From the NCBI GenBank assembly GCA_029945375.1, contig CM057059.1:372001-436000 (forward strand): a stretch of DNA of 64,000 nt. Reading direction: 5' to 3'. The stretch is from Agaricus subrufescens (taxonomy: Eukaryota; Basidiomycota; Agaricomycetes; Agaricales; Agaricaceae). Positions within the stretch are counted from its first letter, which is position 1; each line of letters starts with the position of its first letter. Of this stretch, positions 1 through 10,319 are shown piece by piece. The position numbers were made by a program, and so were the translations under genes. Below the pieces are notes generated by a model. The model made no database searches, was not told where the DNA came from, and saw only the letters and a program-made list of their open reading frames with translations.

Positions 1-1703
1 TCGGCCCGGTTTAATGCGCCTAGTTCGGCTGGGGAAGTCAGGATTGAGGATCTCGAAGATTATCCTAGGTTGTATGACTTATGGTGATTCTCGCTGGAGC
101 AAATGGGTTATCGATGACGAGGAGGAGGTTTTCCGTCATATCGTACGCGGAATGCTCAAGAAACACTGTTTGATCACCTAATTAGATATGACGCAGGTAT
201 CCAGACATTCGATACCGCCAACGTGAGTGCTCTGCTTGTGCACACAATTTCTATGCCAGAGTTTAGATTTGTCAGGTCTACTCCAACGGAGCCTCTGAGG
301 TTCTCCTTGGAAAGGCCATCAAGAAGCTTAACCTTCCCCGCGATGAGATTGTCATTATGACAAAGGTTTGTACAAATTTACATTTTTTTTTTACTAGCAT
401 ATAAATCGCATGGCTGACACATTCACAGCTTTACAGAACTGTCGGACGAGAACCTGGCACGACTGTTTACGCAAGTGGTCTCAACCCCGAGGAGGAAGGC
501 TATGTCAACCAACATGGCCTCAGCAGGAAGGTAGGTTACAATAATATGGACCTGACAAGTACACGTTTATATACCTTTCTCCATTGTTAGCACATCTTTG
601 AGTCTGTCAAGCATAGCCTTGAGAGGCTTCAACTCGATTACGTGGACTTGTTGCTATGTGCGCTGTTACTATTGCTACACTTTTTGCTGTAAGTAATCCT
701 TATGCGTAGGTCATCGTTTTGATAAAGAGACACCTATTGAAGAGACTGTAAGTACAATGTTGATCGAATGATGCACTACGCTAATTGTCCTTAGATGCGA
801 GCCCTCCATGATATCGTCAAAGCTGGATATGTCCGTTACATCGGTATGAGTTCTTGCTATGCTTGGCAATGTGAGTTTAACGACTTTGCTCCAAGACGGC
901 TGCACTCATACTCGGACATGTTTTAGTCCACGCTATGCAAAGTATGCGTCGTCGTACCTAGTCACCGGCAAACCGATATTCAATGCACTGTCTGCAGACT
1001 ACGCCATTTCTAACAAGCTCACCCCGTTTATTATTCTATGCAAAATCAATACAGCCTCATTTATCGCGAAGAGGAACGTGAAATGATGCCTACTCTCAAG
1101 GTCAGTGTGCTGGCTTATCTTGGTCTCACTGCATATCACGAAGCACTCTCCTATTGAAAAAAATAGTATCTTGGCGTGGGATCTATTCCGTGGTCTCCCC
1201 TGGGCCGTGGTCTCCTGACACGTCCATTGCAACAGAGCAAGGACACTAAACGAGGTCAAACTGACCAACTTCTGTCTAGATTTGATCGTATTAGTGGAAT
1301 GGATGAGATTATCAACAGGTGAGTGCTTGTCAGTGTATATCTTTAGGTACAAAGTTTTATATTATGAGTAGGGTCGAGGAGGTATCCAAGAAGCGTAAAA
1401 TCTCGATGGCTCAAGTTGCTGTCGCCTGGACTCTGTCTAAAGAAGGTAGGTTCACACAAATATAATAAACCAGCATTTTGAGCGATCAGCGTAACACTTT
1501 TCCAGTCGTTGCTGCGCCTATTGTCGGAACCACTTCAGTAAAAAATTTAGAGGATATAATTGGTACGTGTCAATCCACTTATGTGATTTCGTTCAGTAAG
1601 CAATAAACTTCTCCTAGCGGGCGCAAATGTTACCCTCACTCCCGAAGAGATTAAATATCTCGAGGAACCCTACAAGTCGCAACCTGCCATTGGTTATGCA
1701 TAA
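1..1703 (+). pseudogene. AKR1: aldo/keto reductase pseudogene, 5' end outside window
   Basis: The window opens in intron 1, and exons 2-14 of a versiconal-hemiacetal-acetate-reductase-like aldo/keto reductase follow. Recognisable peptides include SGLRISKIILGCM, TFDTANVYSNGASEVLLGKA, YVNQHGLSRK and RYIGMSSCYAWQ, ending in TAA at 1701-1703. Family members reduce carbonyls with NADPH in the cytosol. Two lesions are visible against the four sister copies. Near 139-145 a deletion of roughly 35 bp removes the last 8 coding bases of exon 2 and its normal donor; the GT that remains would shift the frame. Near 1030-1034 there is a 2-bp insertion in the exon encoding LTPFISMQN, after which a stop is soon met. 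The introns keep good GT/AG ends, so decay looks recent. The 5' exon and promoter lie outside the window. Assignment is by direct comparison with AKR3-5. Confidence 0.85.
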
Positions 1704-2732
1704 GCAAATACTCCAATGCTTCTCGAGATTGTAGCGCAGCTCCTATGTACTGTACGAGATAGAAGTTGGTGGAGGCTTGTGGTTTATGATACGCTTGTTG
1801 AATCGAATATTCATCATTTTTTGCATATAGGATCTACTTATGAACTATTAGTCGTTTGGCGTATTTTGAATGAGATGGATCTTTGCTTCAAGGCTACATG
1901 GCACAGAAGTTATTTGCTTTATGGAGGATACCGAGTTTCTCGGACTATATTTATGGTTTACAAACCTATTTTTGGTTTGCTTACATCATGCCGCCGGGAC
2001 ATAATCAGATATTCAACGGCGAATTTCAACTACCGACTAGCAGACGGGCTACGCGTTCAAGTGGCCGTCGGGATCTACTGAAAAATTTGACTCATTTGAT
2101 TAATGGAGTCAACGAAGGGCAATCATCACCCCGACTCGGAAATCACTTTATGCAGGTTTCGGGCCGGATCTGAAGATCTGATTCCTCGCCAGTATTGACA
2201 GGCGGCAAACGATGAATTGTGGTATCGGTGTTCTCCTCGGAATGTTCTGGGTCCTGACCGTTGTAACTTACCATGCCATGGGCGGAGAACGTGATGAAGA
2301 GTACATCATCGAGGAATACAACTCTGCGGAAGACATCATCGTCCCTCCTCCTACCTATACCACCATCGACGAGAAGGAACAAATCAAGATCAAGGACAGC
2401 CAGAATTCGCCCTATATCCGCTTTCAGTAGTCTCTTCTCCCTTACCGTCAGGCGTTACATCATCTCATTGAAATCCTAAATTTGAGTCCGATGTACGTAG
2501 ACTCTCGGCAGCGGTTTAAATGTGATCGGATAAATGATATTCTTCGAATACACCCTTAGTGATCTGTCAGACTGGTTCCCAAGGGCACCACTGTTTTAAG
2601 CAATCTAACCATGCACAGAAAGCCATTAACAATCATGAGAGAAGAACATCGATAGCCATGAAAGAGTTATAAAGGACATCTTTCTTCCTTCCTTCCCATT
2701 ACATGTGTTAATATCGCGTTTCACCTATCCCA
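1704..2732. other. Gap between AKR1 and AKR2 with a possible gene remnant
   Basis: No intact gene is visible. An open stretch at 2212-2430 (+) reads as one hydrophobic segment (GVLLGMFWVLTVVTYHAMGG) followed by an acidic, proline-rich tail that resembles the cytoplasmic end of a membrane protein. The sequence upstream at 1880-2170 is open only in shifting frames. This could be the 3' remnant of a degraded membrane-protein gene or chance. Positions 2600-2732 should hold the AKR2 promoter. Confidence 0.3.
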
Positions 2733-3726
2733 ATGCCTAAAAAGTCTGTTTCGTACGGTGAGTGCAAGTGGAGATAATAATATAGACCAACACCTTACTT
2801 CATCTTGTATACCTAGTCCGACTGGGTAATTCAGGATTGAAGATCTCCAAGGTAATCTTGGGGTGCATGTCATACGGAGACTCCCGCTGGGAATCCTGGG
2901 TCATCGATGACGAGGAAGAGGTTTTCCGTCACATCAAGACTGCGTTAGTCAATCCCTTGCACACAAGGTGCTCATGAAAACTAAATTTACCATCTGATCA
3001 GGTACGACGCTGGGATTCAGACATTTGATACCGCAAACGTGAGCCTCCCACCTGTATAGAAAAATGATATGTTACACTGAGGTCATTAGGTCTACTCCAA
3101 CGGTGCCTCTGAGGTTCTTCTCGGTAAAGCGATCAAGAAGCTCAACCTTCCCCGTGATGAGATCGTCGTCATGACCAAGGTTGCTACTTGTTCAACACTC
3201 GAGAACAGTTTTATGACTTATATTTGTGTAGCTTTACTTTACTGCCGAGAGAGAGCCCAACACCAATTTAATTTTGAGTGGGCTCAGTCCGGATGATGAA
3301 GGCTATGTCAACCAACATGGATTGAGCAGGAAAGTAAGCGAGAATCAGATGAACCACGAAACGTGCATACTTATTTGGCCCTTGTTGCCAGCACATCTTC
3401 GAGTCGGTCAAGCAGTCTCGAGAGGCTCCAGCTTGATTATGTCGATCTATTGCAATGTGCGCTGCGCCTATATCATTGGGGTTTTTCAAGTGGTCAACTG
3501 ACTTGTTGTAGGCCACCGTTTTGATTACGAAACGCCTATCGAGGAGACCGTATGTGCAATGGACGATTGACCTGAGCTAAACACAGCGATTCTCATCCAT
3601 TATTTCCAGATGCAAGCTCTCCATGATGTCGTTCAAGCAGGATACGCCCGCTACATTGGCATGAGTTCTTGTTATGCTTGGCAATGTAAGTTTCGGTATC
3701 CTGCCTCGAGAGGGCCTTCTTACTCA
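2733..3726 (+). pseudogene. AKR2 segment 1 (exons 1-8): aldo/keto reductase split by two transposons
   Basis: This is the 5' part of an AKR gene starting MPKKSVSY at 2733. Exon 1 is 2733-2757, exon 2 is 2817-2943 and exon 3 is 3002-3038; exons 4-8 follow, the last ending at about 3687 with GMSSCYAWQ. The sequence 3688-3726 is the first half of the next intron, ending TCA where CACTA element 1 begins. The gene resumes at 16837 and again at 30993. Besides the two insertions it has a 2-bp deletion in exon 6 near 3413: the copies with KHSLERLQ read AAGCATAGTCTC, and here two bases are missing, bringing a TGA into frame. Exon 5 is also more diverged (LYFTAEREPNTNLILSG) but stays in frame. The AKR identity comes from motifs shared with AKR3-5. 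The order of mutation and insertion cannot be read from the sequence. Confidence 0.9.
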
Positions 3727-3738
3727 CACTGTGAGACC
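3727..3738 (+). repeat. Left terminal inverted repeat of element 1
   Basis: CACTGTGAGACC, preceded by target duplication TCA. It matches the left end of element 2 (17369-17380) exactly and differs at one base from the right end of element 2 read inward. Confidence 0.9.
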
Positions 3739-3769
3739 CAAACACCAGTTGTTTACAGGTGCAAAAGGG

Positions 3770-3787
3770 GTAAACAGTAAAATACCC
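3770..3787 (+). repeat. Subterminal conserved motif, element 1 left end
   Basis: GTAAACAGTAAAATACCC begins 43 bp inside the left terminus. Element 2 has the same motif with one base changed (GTAAACGGTAAAATACCC on the minus strand, 30949-30932), also 43 bp inside its corresponding end. An identical offset between otherwise diverged termini suggests a protein binding site; that role is inferred. Confidence 0.6.
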
Positions 3788-4016
3788 CGTCTCGAGGGGT
3801 AGTTAAGGTTGGCCGTGGTTGCAAGCACGACCAACAACCTCTCTTATGTCGGTACTTTACCAGAGCCCTAATATATATAGTTTATAACTGAAGCCTCAGG
3901 GCGGTAAGTTACCCATAGTTTTGCGGTGTGTTTCGATCAAGTCTTTCGGTGTTTTGATTAGAGAAAAAAAGCTGATATTTTAGAAGTAGACTACTTTGCT
4001 ATAGTAATGTACTTCG

Positions 4017-4614
4017 CTACGAGAAAATACGGACAGTGAATGCGAAGCGAGACTTTTTTTCGCCGTGGTAGGAGATCTTTTGCAATCCACCTTTGAAGGT
4101 GGCCTCTTCCCGCGGATTTTCAGGAGCGTGTACTCCTCCAACATGTTTCAAGGTCTCATCGTATAGGCGGATGGTCGCGTGCGGAGAGTAAGATGGAGAG
4201 TTGATTGATCCAGAGCGATGAAAAAAAGACCTTCAAACGCAAATTTGAGCCCTGTAGCATACATTATAAGATAATATACCTTATTTGAGCCCATATCTCC
4301 CCTGTAACCGTGTTCTGAGCCGCATACTCCATTACCTGCGGCCAGACGTATTTCAGGGCCTTCTCAACAGCCTCATCTACTCTACTCTCCTTCTTCAGCG
4401 TCGCGATGCGGTAGATGCGGATAGTTTTTTGATTGCGCCACGAGCAGACGGCTTGAACAGACGACGAGGACTGAGTGGAGGGTGGGGGCTGAGTGGACGG
4501 CGAGGGCTGGATGGACGGTTGGGACTGAAGTCCAGACCCCGAAAATGGCGCGCGGATGGCCGCGCAATTCCTGAACGCGGCATTGAACAGAGGTTGGCGG
4601 AGGAGGGATAACAT
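4017..4614 (-). CDS. Element 1 gene D: small conserved protein of unknown function
   Basis: Two exons, 4614-4280 and 4230-4017, total 549 nt (182 residues). I do not recognise a family. The N-terminus (MLSLLRQPLFNAAFRN) is basic and hydrophobic, like a mitochondrial presequence, and is followed by a Ser/Pro/Gln-rich linker with PSTQPPPSTQ-type repeats. A helical segment follows (EAVEKALKYVWPQVMEYAA, then WAQIR). The C-terminal domain contains SPHATIRLYDE, LKHVGGVHAPE and ATFKGGLQKISYHGE. The homologue in element 2 (30155-30675) shares the helix, WAQIR, HATIR, GGxHAPE and ATFKGG, with an intron at the same place and phase, while the linkers differ. The start is the first Met in frame that gives an N-terminus comparable to the element 2 copy; a longer frame extends to 4794. 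It is the outermost gene, 3' end facing the left terminus. Role in the element is unknown. Confidence 0.65.
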
Positions 4615-6015
4615 GGGGGTGGAGGGAACGGGGGAAGGAGATGTTGGAGATGAAAGCAAGGGCGTTAGCGGTAGATTAAAATGAACAAACATGTACGCAC
4701 CTTGAAATTTGCTGCTGCCCAAACAGCAGCGTACAATGTGCAAAAAATGGTTGGCAAATACAACCTTCGTGAATAGTGTAGCAACAGAGCGCAAGATATA
4801 GACATGTGGGCTTTTCCACCGTGATTCAAACGAAGTTCGCCGATTTCTGCCGCCTCCATTGAGACTACCAGAGCCCGATCGTGTACTTTCCCTACCTAAT
4901 GACGACTCTCAGCACCCAATTATCCAGGCGGTCGTACAATCAGGATATCCTTCTCGCGTGCTTTTTCCGGTAATCGTTCGCGTGTACTACGATACAAGTG
5001 ATCAGTTATAAATTTGGACAATGAGGTATACTTAGCTAGTTTGCGCTTCTGATCGACGAGCGCATGGCGCGAACGTCAATATACAATGCTAATGCTCTGC
5101 GTGGACCGGGGAAAAAATGATCAGTACGAGCTTTGATATACTAGAAGAGAGTCCTTGACCGCGCGTCAACATAATGTCACGCCCAGATTCTCCCAATGGA
5201 GAGTAGAGCCAGGAAAACTGCATCATGAATATCATAGCCATTAAGATCTTGTCGAAATACTCCTGAGTGCACCCTTCTCGATCTTCCGGTGCGAGGCGAG
5301 TCGATCGCCCAAACGTAGCTAGGACTTCGAGTCCTGGGCTGCAGCGCTGGGTTGTAACTACCCCCTACTATCAACACTCAAGCAAGGAATCTCTGACTGG
5401 CAGACTCGACGCACCACGTTCTGATTGCTCTGACCTCTAACAAAGAGCCGTCGTGGCTTTCGTATTCCGGGACCATATGCACAACGATGAGTGACGAACC
5501 GCTCGGATGTATTCATCAGTGCTCATACACCAGATATAGTCCGACTGTTTGATGGTTGGACTCTGGTACGAGGTAGGATATGTTGCCTCCGATGTCGCTG
5601 ACATTTTCACGGTAGTTGAAAGTGAGGCTTTTCAACTATCGCTCACTACTGTTAACGAGTCGAACAAAGGCCTACGCTGAGACCATGAGGCAGCACATCG
5701 AGCCTGGGCAGAAATACGTGACGAGCTTCGTAATAGGTACACTTGCTTCAAGAAAACCCTCCCGACTCCAATTATAAGTCCAATGAGTTCTCGCTGATTG
5801 AGCGAGCCACAAATCACATAGTGTCTTGAAACTGCCGAGGAGTTTGAGACGAGGCTGAAGACTGCTGAAGCCGAAATCCACCAACTCCATGGCTTTAATG
5901 AGACATCCATGCTCAATTGGGCCGCCCCGTGCAACGTCTTGCAACATGTAATAAAGAGTATGGGTTGACGGGGGCTTTGGCCATCGATTTTGCTTCCGCT
6001 AAATCAATACATCTG
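4615..6015. other. Element 1 spacer between gene D and the transposase 3' end
   Basis: No conserved gene is visible. On the plus strand about 5640-5940 has coding-like character with a possible intron (GTACAC near 5736 to AG near 5801) and a heptad-rich stretch (EEFETRLKTAEAEIHQLHG). It is not conserved in the equivalent part of element 2 and has stops upstream. A perfect stem AGGACT-TCG-AGTCCT occurs at about 5321-5335. It could be a remnant of captured sequence. Confidence 0.3.
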
Positions 6016-9000
6016 TCACTCTACTTTTGTTACTGTATCGCTTCGATCCACGATACCCCAACGATTCCCATGGCGAACTCTCCCGACAACACACTCTACG
6101 GTATTTAAGTCGACGGCCTCAATGATAGATGGTTGGTCGCAGTAAGTAATACCGTCTTCTTCTGTTTTGTTCATGCTCTGAATGATGGCAAAGATGATCG
6201 TTGACGGAGAATCCAATTTAAGCTGCGGGATGGCCGGTAATTCCAGTACAAGAAGACGTTTCAGCTGGCCATAGTATAAGCAAGTAACGTACTCTGGCTT
6301 GCGTCTCCTTTGTCTCGCAAAGTGATCTACTTGAAGAGCGTACTGCATTAAGTTGAATCAGGATTTTTCTTTATAAATATTCAGGAACAACACTGACCTT
6401 CACATAAGAGGCATCTCAGCTATCTTCACTTTGCCCAGCAATGTCACACGCAAGTATAGTCTCATCGTCCCCAAGTGTGACCTTGCCATACTGAAGGAGA
6501 GGGTCGTCGAGTTTGATGGTAGCCCGTACAATCGATATAGGTGTATCGAATCGCGTAGCGAGACTCGCATGGACCTTGTTGCGTATAGGCGGCGAAAGAG
6601 TTGCTTTCAGTCGAGTACCCCAAAGTTTGTAAGTGGGATCTTTGTTAACAATTCAATGACTGATCTCGAAGAAAAAAACATAATAAAACTTACATGATTC
6701 ATGAACTAGTTGATGTGTCGTTCTTTTTACCTGAACGTCTAGATCTAGCACATCTTGTAGATTATAAAGTAGGCGAATTTGATCAAGTTGAGCGGTCGCA
6801 ATCATGAAGGTATTAATCGATTCATAGGGCTGTCGCCGACTTTTGATAGCACAGAGCAAGTTGTTGCATTCACGTTCCATCGGAAAGGCCCAGTAACTCC
6901 AAACGGGGCCAGCTACTCGAATACCCCACGCAATATGAAGTAAGGCATGGAGCGTCAACGGGCAGGCGGAAAGTCGCTCTGGCTGATTACGATAGTAGTA
7001 CCTATGTTTCGTTGAGAAAAGATAAAATGGAAATGTAAGGTATGCTTACTTTTCATAATCGCATACCCATTGGACAAAACCCTCCTCAATTCCATGTAGC
7101 GTATCTTCATTGATTTCTAAAGACAAACAAAGCTTGAGAAGCTTGACAAGTCTCATGAAATGTTTGTAGTATAGTGCCTTCGGAAATTTTCCGCGGAGAA
7201 CGATAGGGGCAATGAAGAGTGTCCAATTTGAGTACATCTCGGCGGACATTTGCGATTGCTTCTTGGCAATGTTGGGAACGCGAGCACCGAAAGAAGAGGG
7301 AATTGTCGATCCACAGTCCTCCGTCATTTTGCCAATCTCTTCCCAAGCGCGATGTCCTATCAGATAGCCCTTGTTGCTGTGATCCAAGTCTTTGAACTCG
7401 CCAATCCAGAACGATATTAAGTTGGGGATCAAGTTTTCCCAGATCAAGTGCATAAAATCGAAGGGAAATGATTCGGGGAATGAGATAGCGGATACATTTG
7501 AGAGCACCGGTATGCCTTTGATACCATGCCGCTTTGCGAGATCTTCATACGCAACATTAGTGAGTGACATTTGTACAGCGATTGCTTGTTCCATCAGTTC
7601 ACCATGCGTCCGTATTGGGAGATCCCTCGGATCATAACGAACCGGGTTAGCATTGGCAAGGTTGTCCCGGTGTAAAGGGACGTAGTAAGTTTTTTTGGCC
7701 GCAGAGTGATTACATATTCCCTTGATATTGCAAACGCGACATGGGCTGAGAGCATTTGAGCCTTTCATGTTCATGATGAGTGCCATGGCGGGGATATCGC
7801 CAAAAAGGATGATAAGATAAGCGTGAAGAAGAAAGTATGCCTGGGAGACTGAGTCCCAGGCCTTGACACCAGCCTCAAGCTGGATTAACTCCTGGACAAG
7901 TGGCCAAAAATAAGAATCGGAATCCCATGGTTTCTTGGGACCCGGAATTACACCGACCCGTAAACGATGCTTCTTTTGAAACCGTACATCGGGCGCAAGA
8001 TTATAGACAAACAGGACGATTGGCCAACACGTCTGGCTACGTCGCTTGAAAGGGGCAAACCCGTCAGTTGACAGGCCAAGGGCGATATCACGGTCGTCGG
8101 AAAAATAATAGAAAGGATTGTTGTCATCGCCTGTGGGGACAATAGTCTGAAGGAGTGCTCGGTAATATGAGCCGTCAAAAACGTCTCTCATTACGCCTGG
8201 TTCATGATGGAACTCTGCTCGATAACGCAATTTTTGAGCACGTTCACGACTGGATAGCATGGCGAGTAGGCGAGGAATGATGGGAAGGTAGGCGAAAGAC
8301 TTGCGTGGCTGACCCTTGGCATTAAGCCTCGGCTCGTTGCATTGGGGGTTTGGACAGGTAGTATAATGTTCAAAGGGCCCTGCAAAGCAGACGCAGCTGT
8401 TGATGCAGCAGTCATAGCGAATGGGCTGCAAACCTGACAAGGCACGCACGCGTTTCTTGGTCATTTTGAGCGAGCTGTGATGCTCATTTCGAAACACGCG
8501 CTCCATTCGCGCAAATGTCCTATCGCTCAAACGATCTTCAATCTTGAGAGTGTACTTGAGAAGAAGGTCGATATCAGCCTCACCAAGGCTTTGAAAGTCA
8601 TCTATCAATCAATGAGAAACATAGTTTTACGGATGTGAGGAAAAAAAAACAGACCTAATGCGGCCACTTCGCGTCTACAACGTTCCAGAACCTTGTCCCA
8701 GAGAGTGATACCTGCCACGTCTGTACCAAGGTCATCGGTTTGTTCATCGGCTTCGTCATTGCTTTCAGAACTAACGTCTGAATCATCTTCATCACCCGAG
8801 TCCTCTTTGCCAGCAGTTATTAAGTCGCAGAGTGCGTCGATTGTAGAATCAAGTTGTTCCTGATTGTCTTCTGGAGTATCCTCACCATCTGGCTCTGGTT
8901 CCCACTGGCAAGATTTTCTCCAAGTTCGCTCCATTGCCATCGCCATTTGCTCCCTCACCCTAATCGCCCGCCTGGCATCAGGGGCTAGCTCCTCAGGTTC

Positions 9001-9327
9001 CTCAGGTGGGGGTGGTGGGGGGTGGTTGTCGACAGGTAAAGGAGGGAGTTCTGCGGCATGTTGTGTATAATCTGTGGTTCCAGAGAGAGTCTGAGGAGGG
9101 GGAAAAGACGACGGTGGGATGGCAGCGGCAGCAGAGGGCACTTCCAGCCGTCTCCTTTTGACTGGCTCGTCATTGTCTGTCGGGTCCAGCGCTTCACCGA
9201 ACACTCTTGCCCTGGATGAAACATCCTTGAACCGACCCTCTACGTGTCGTTGTCTTATACGAGGAGTGACCATCGAGGCGCAAGGGCAGGGACACCTGAC
9301 TTTTGATACATAAGTTGCAGGCGGCAT
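6016..9327 (-). pseudogene. Element 1 gene A: Tnp2-type CACTA transposase with an in-frame TGA
   Basis: Five exons, 9327-8655, 8601-7050, 7001-6694, 6639-6398 and 6342-6016, total 3102 nt (1034 codons including stop), with introns of 48-55 bp. The start MPPATYVSKVRCPCPC matches element 2, and a TATA-like tatatatgta lies about 45 bp upstream. Domains as in the intact element 2 copy: N-terminal CPCPC motif and acidic linker, a Cys cluster (CCINSCVCF..CPNPQC), then the Transposase_21/Tnp2 core with STDGFAPFKR, FGDIPAMALIM, CRVCNIKG and FDFMHLIWEN. Codon 919 (6416-6418) is TGA where element 2 has CGA, a C-to-T change. The rest of the frame is open to 6016. Loss of the last 115 residues is expected unless the stop is read through. 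The catalytic core lies upstream of the stop, so a truncated protein could still fold; activity is unknown. Confidence 0.9.
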
Positions 9328-10319
9328 ACTGAAGAGCTTGTAGGATGAGGTGTAGCAGCTACGGCGGGGTATATATGTAGGAGCACACGGAATATTCTTC
9401 CAGCCGATCGGCTGTGTATTAAGCGAGCCGAAACCAGGCGGTACATAGGCAACTTGGTTATAAACATTTCCATTGACTCTAGGACTACAGGGATATCAAA
9501 CAATGCAGTAAATTGTTGTATTGGGACGGCGAAGTCGCCATGAGCCAAACGACGAGCAAGGGATATGAAGCAATCGACAGTGGGATAGAGACGTGAGCGG
9601 CTAAGTTACAACCGCCAGAAGTCAGGAAGATAAATGTGATGGGGGTCCGTCATTCCCATTACTTTTTGGTGGGGCATTTGCGAGTGACTTCGAGTATCGT
9701 AGTCCAACATCTTCGGAGGCGATTGTAAGCCAGGCAGCGAGTGATGATGAGGAAATAATTGGCATCGTGATGGAAAAGTAAAAGCTCATGGAATGTGGAA
9801 GGTGAATATAACGGGAGCCCGCCATAATCAAATGTAGGCACCGGACAATCCGGCGCCAAGAAATCCTGAGGGCGGTCCCCATCGTCGTCAGCGGATCTTG
9901 CTGTTGAGGTTGATATAGCGATGACTTCGGGGTCTACCAGAGTAGTTAGCTGACGGATGCGGTAGATACTGACTTACCTGGATCTTTGGGACGATCCTAT
10001 GGTGGTGGATAGAGAGAGAGAGATGAGCTTCTGTGACGCGGTCACATGGGCGACACGCACGCACAATCGCACACGGATCACTAAAGTCACGTCGTGACGT
10101 CACGTCCCAGTGTTGACCAATGACGACGTCAAAGTCACGGTCTGAGTTCAACATGACTAATCAATCACTGATGAAATCAAAATTCTCTACCACTACGTCC
10201 ACTACCACCACGTCCTCCCCAACTGCTGTTTCTCGGATTGTCCGGGATTGACATCACTTGCTCTTGGATTGTCCAGGAGCATCACCATCTATTTCTCAAC
10301 CTACTCGACTCTTTCAACA
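9328..10319. promoter_or_regulatory. Divergent promoter between transposase A and gene B, element 1
   Basis: This region is about 1 kb between two divergent start codons. It has a TATA-like tatatatgta at about 9370-9380 for the transposase. Three copies of GGAYTGTCC (either strand) lie at 9843-9851 (within palindromic CCGGACAATCCGG, 9841-9853), 10235-10243 and 10266-10274. Element 2 has the same three sites in the same order, with the same 31-bp spacing between the two nearest gene B. A cluster of TGACGTCA-like half sites (CACGTCGTGACGTCACGTC) lies near 10088-10108. The sites may bind an element-encoded regulator; that is inference. Confidence 0.6.

Noticed and set aside
1716..2173. Open frames after AKR1
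   Set aside because: They shift frame and lack a recognisable protein; only the hydrophobic piece at 2212-2430 was kept as a possible remnant.
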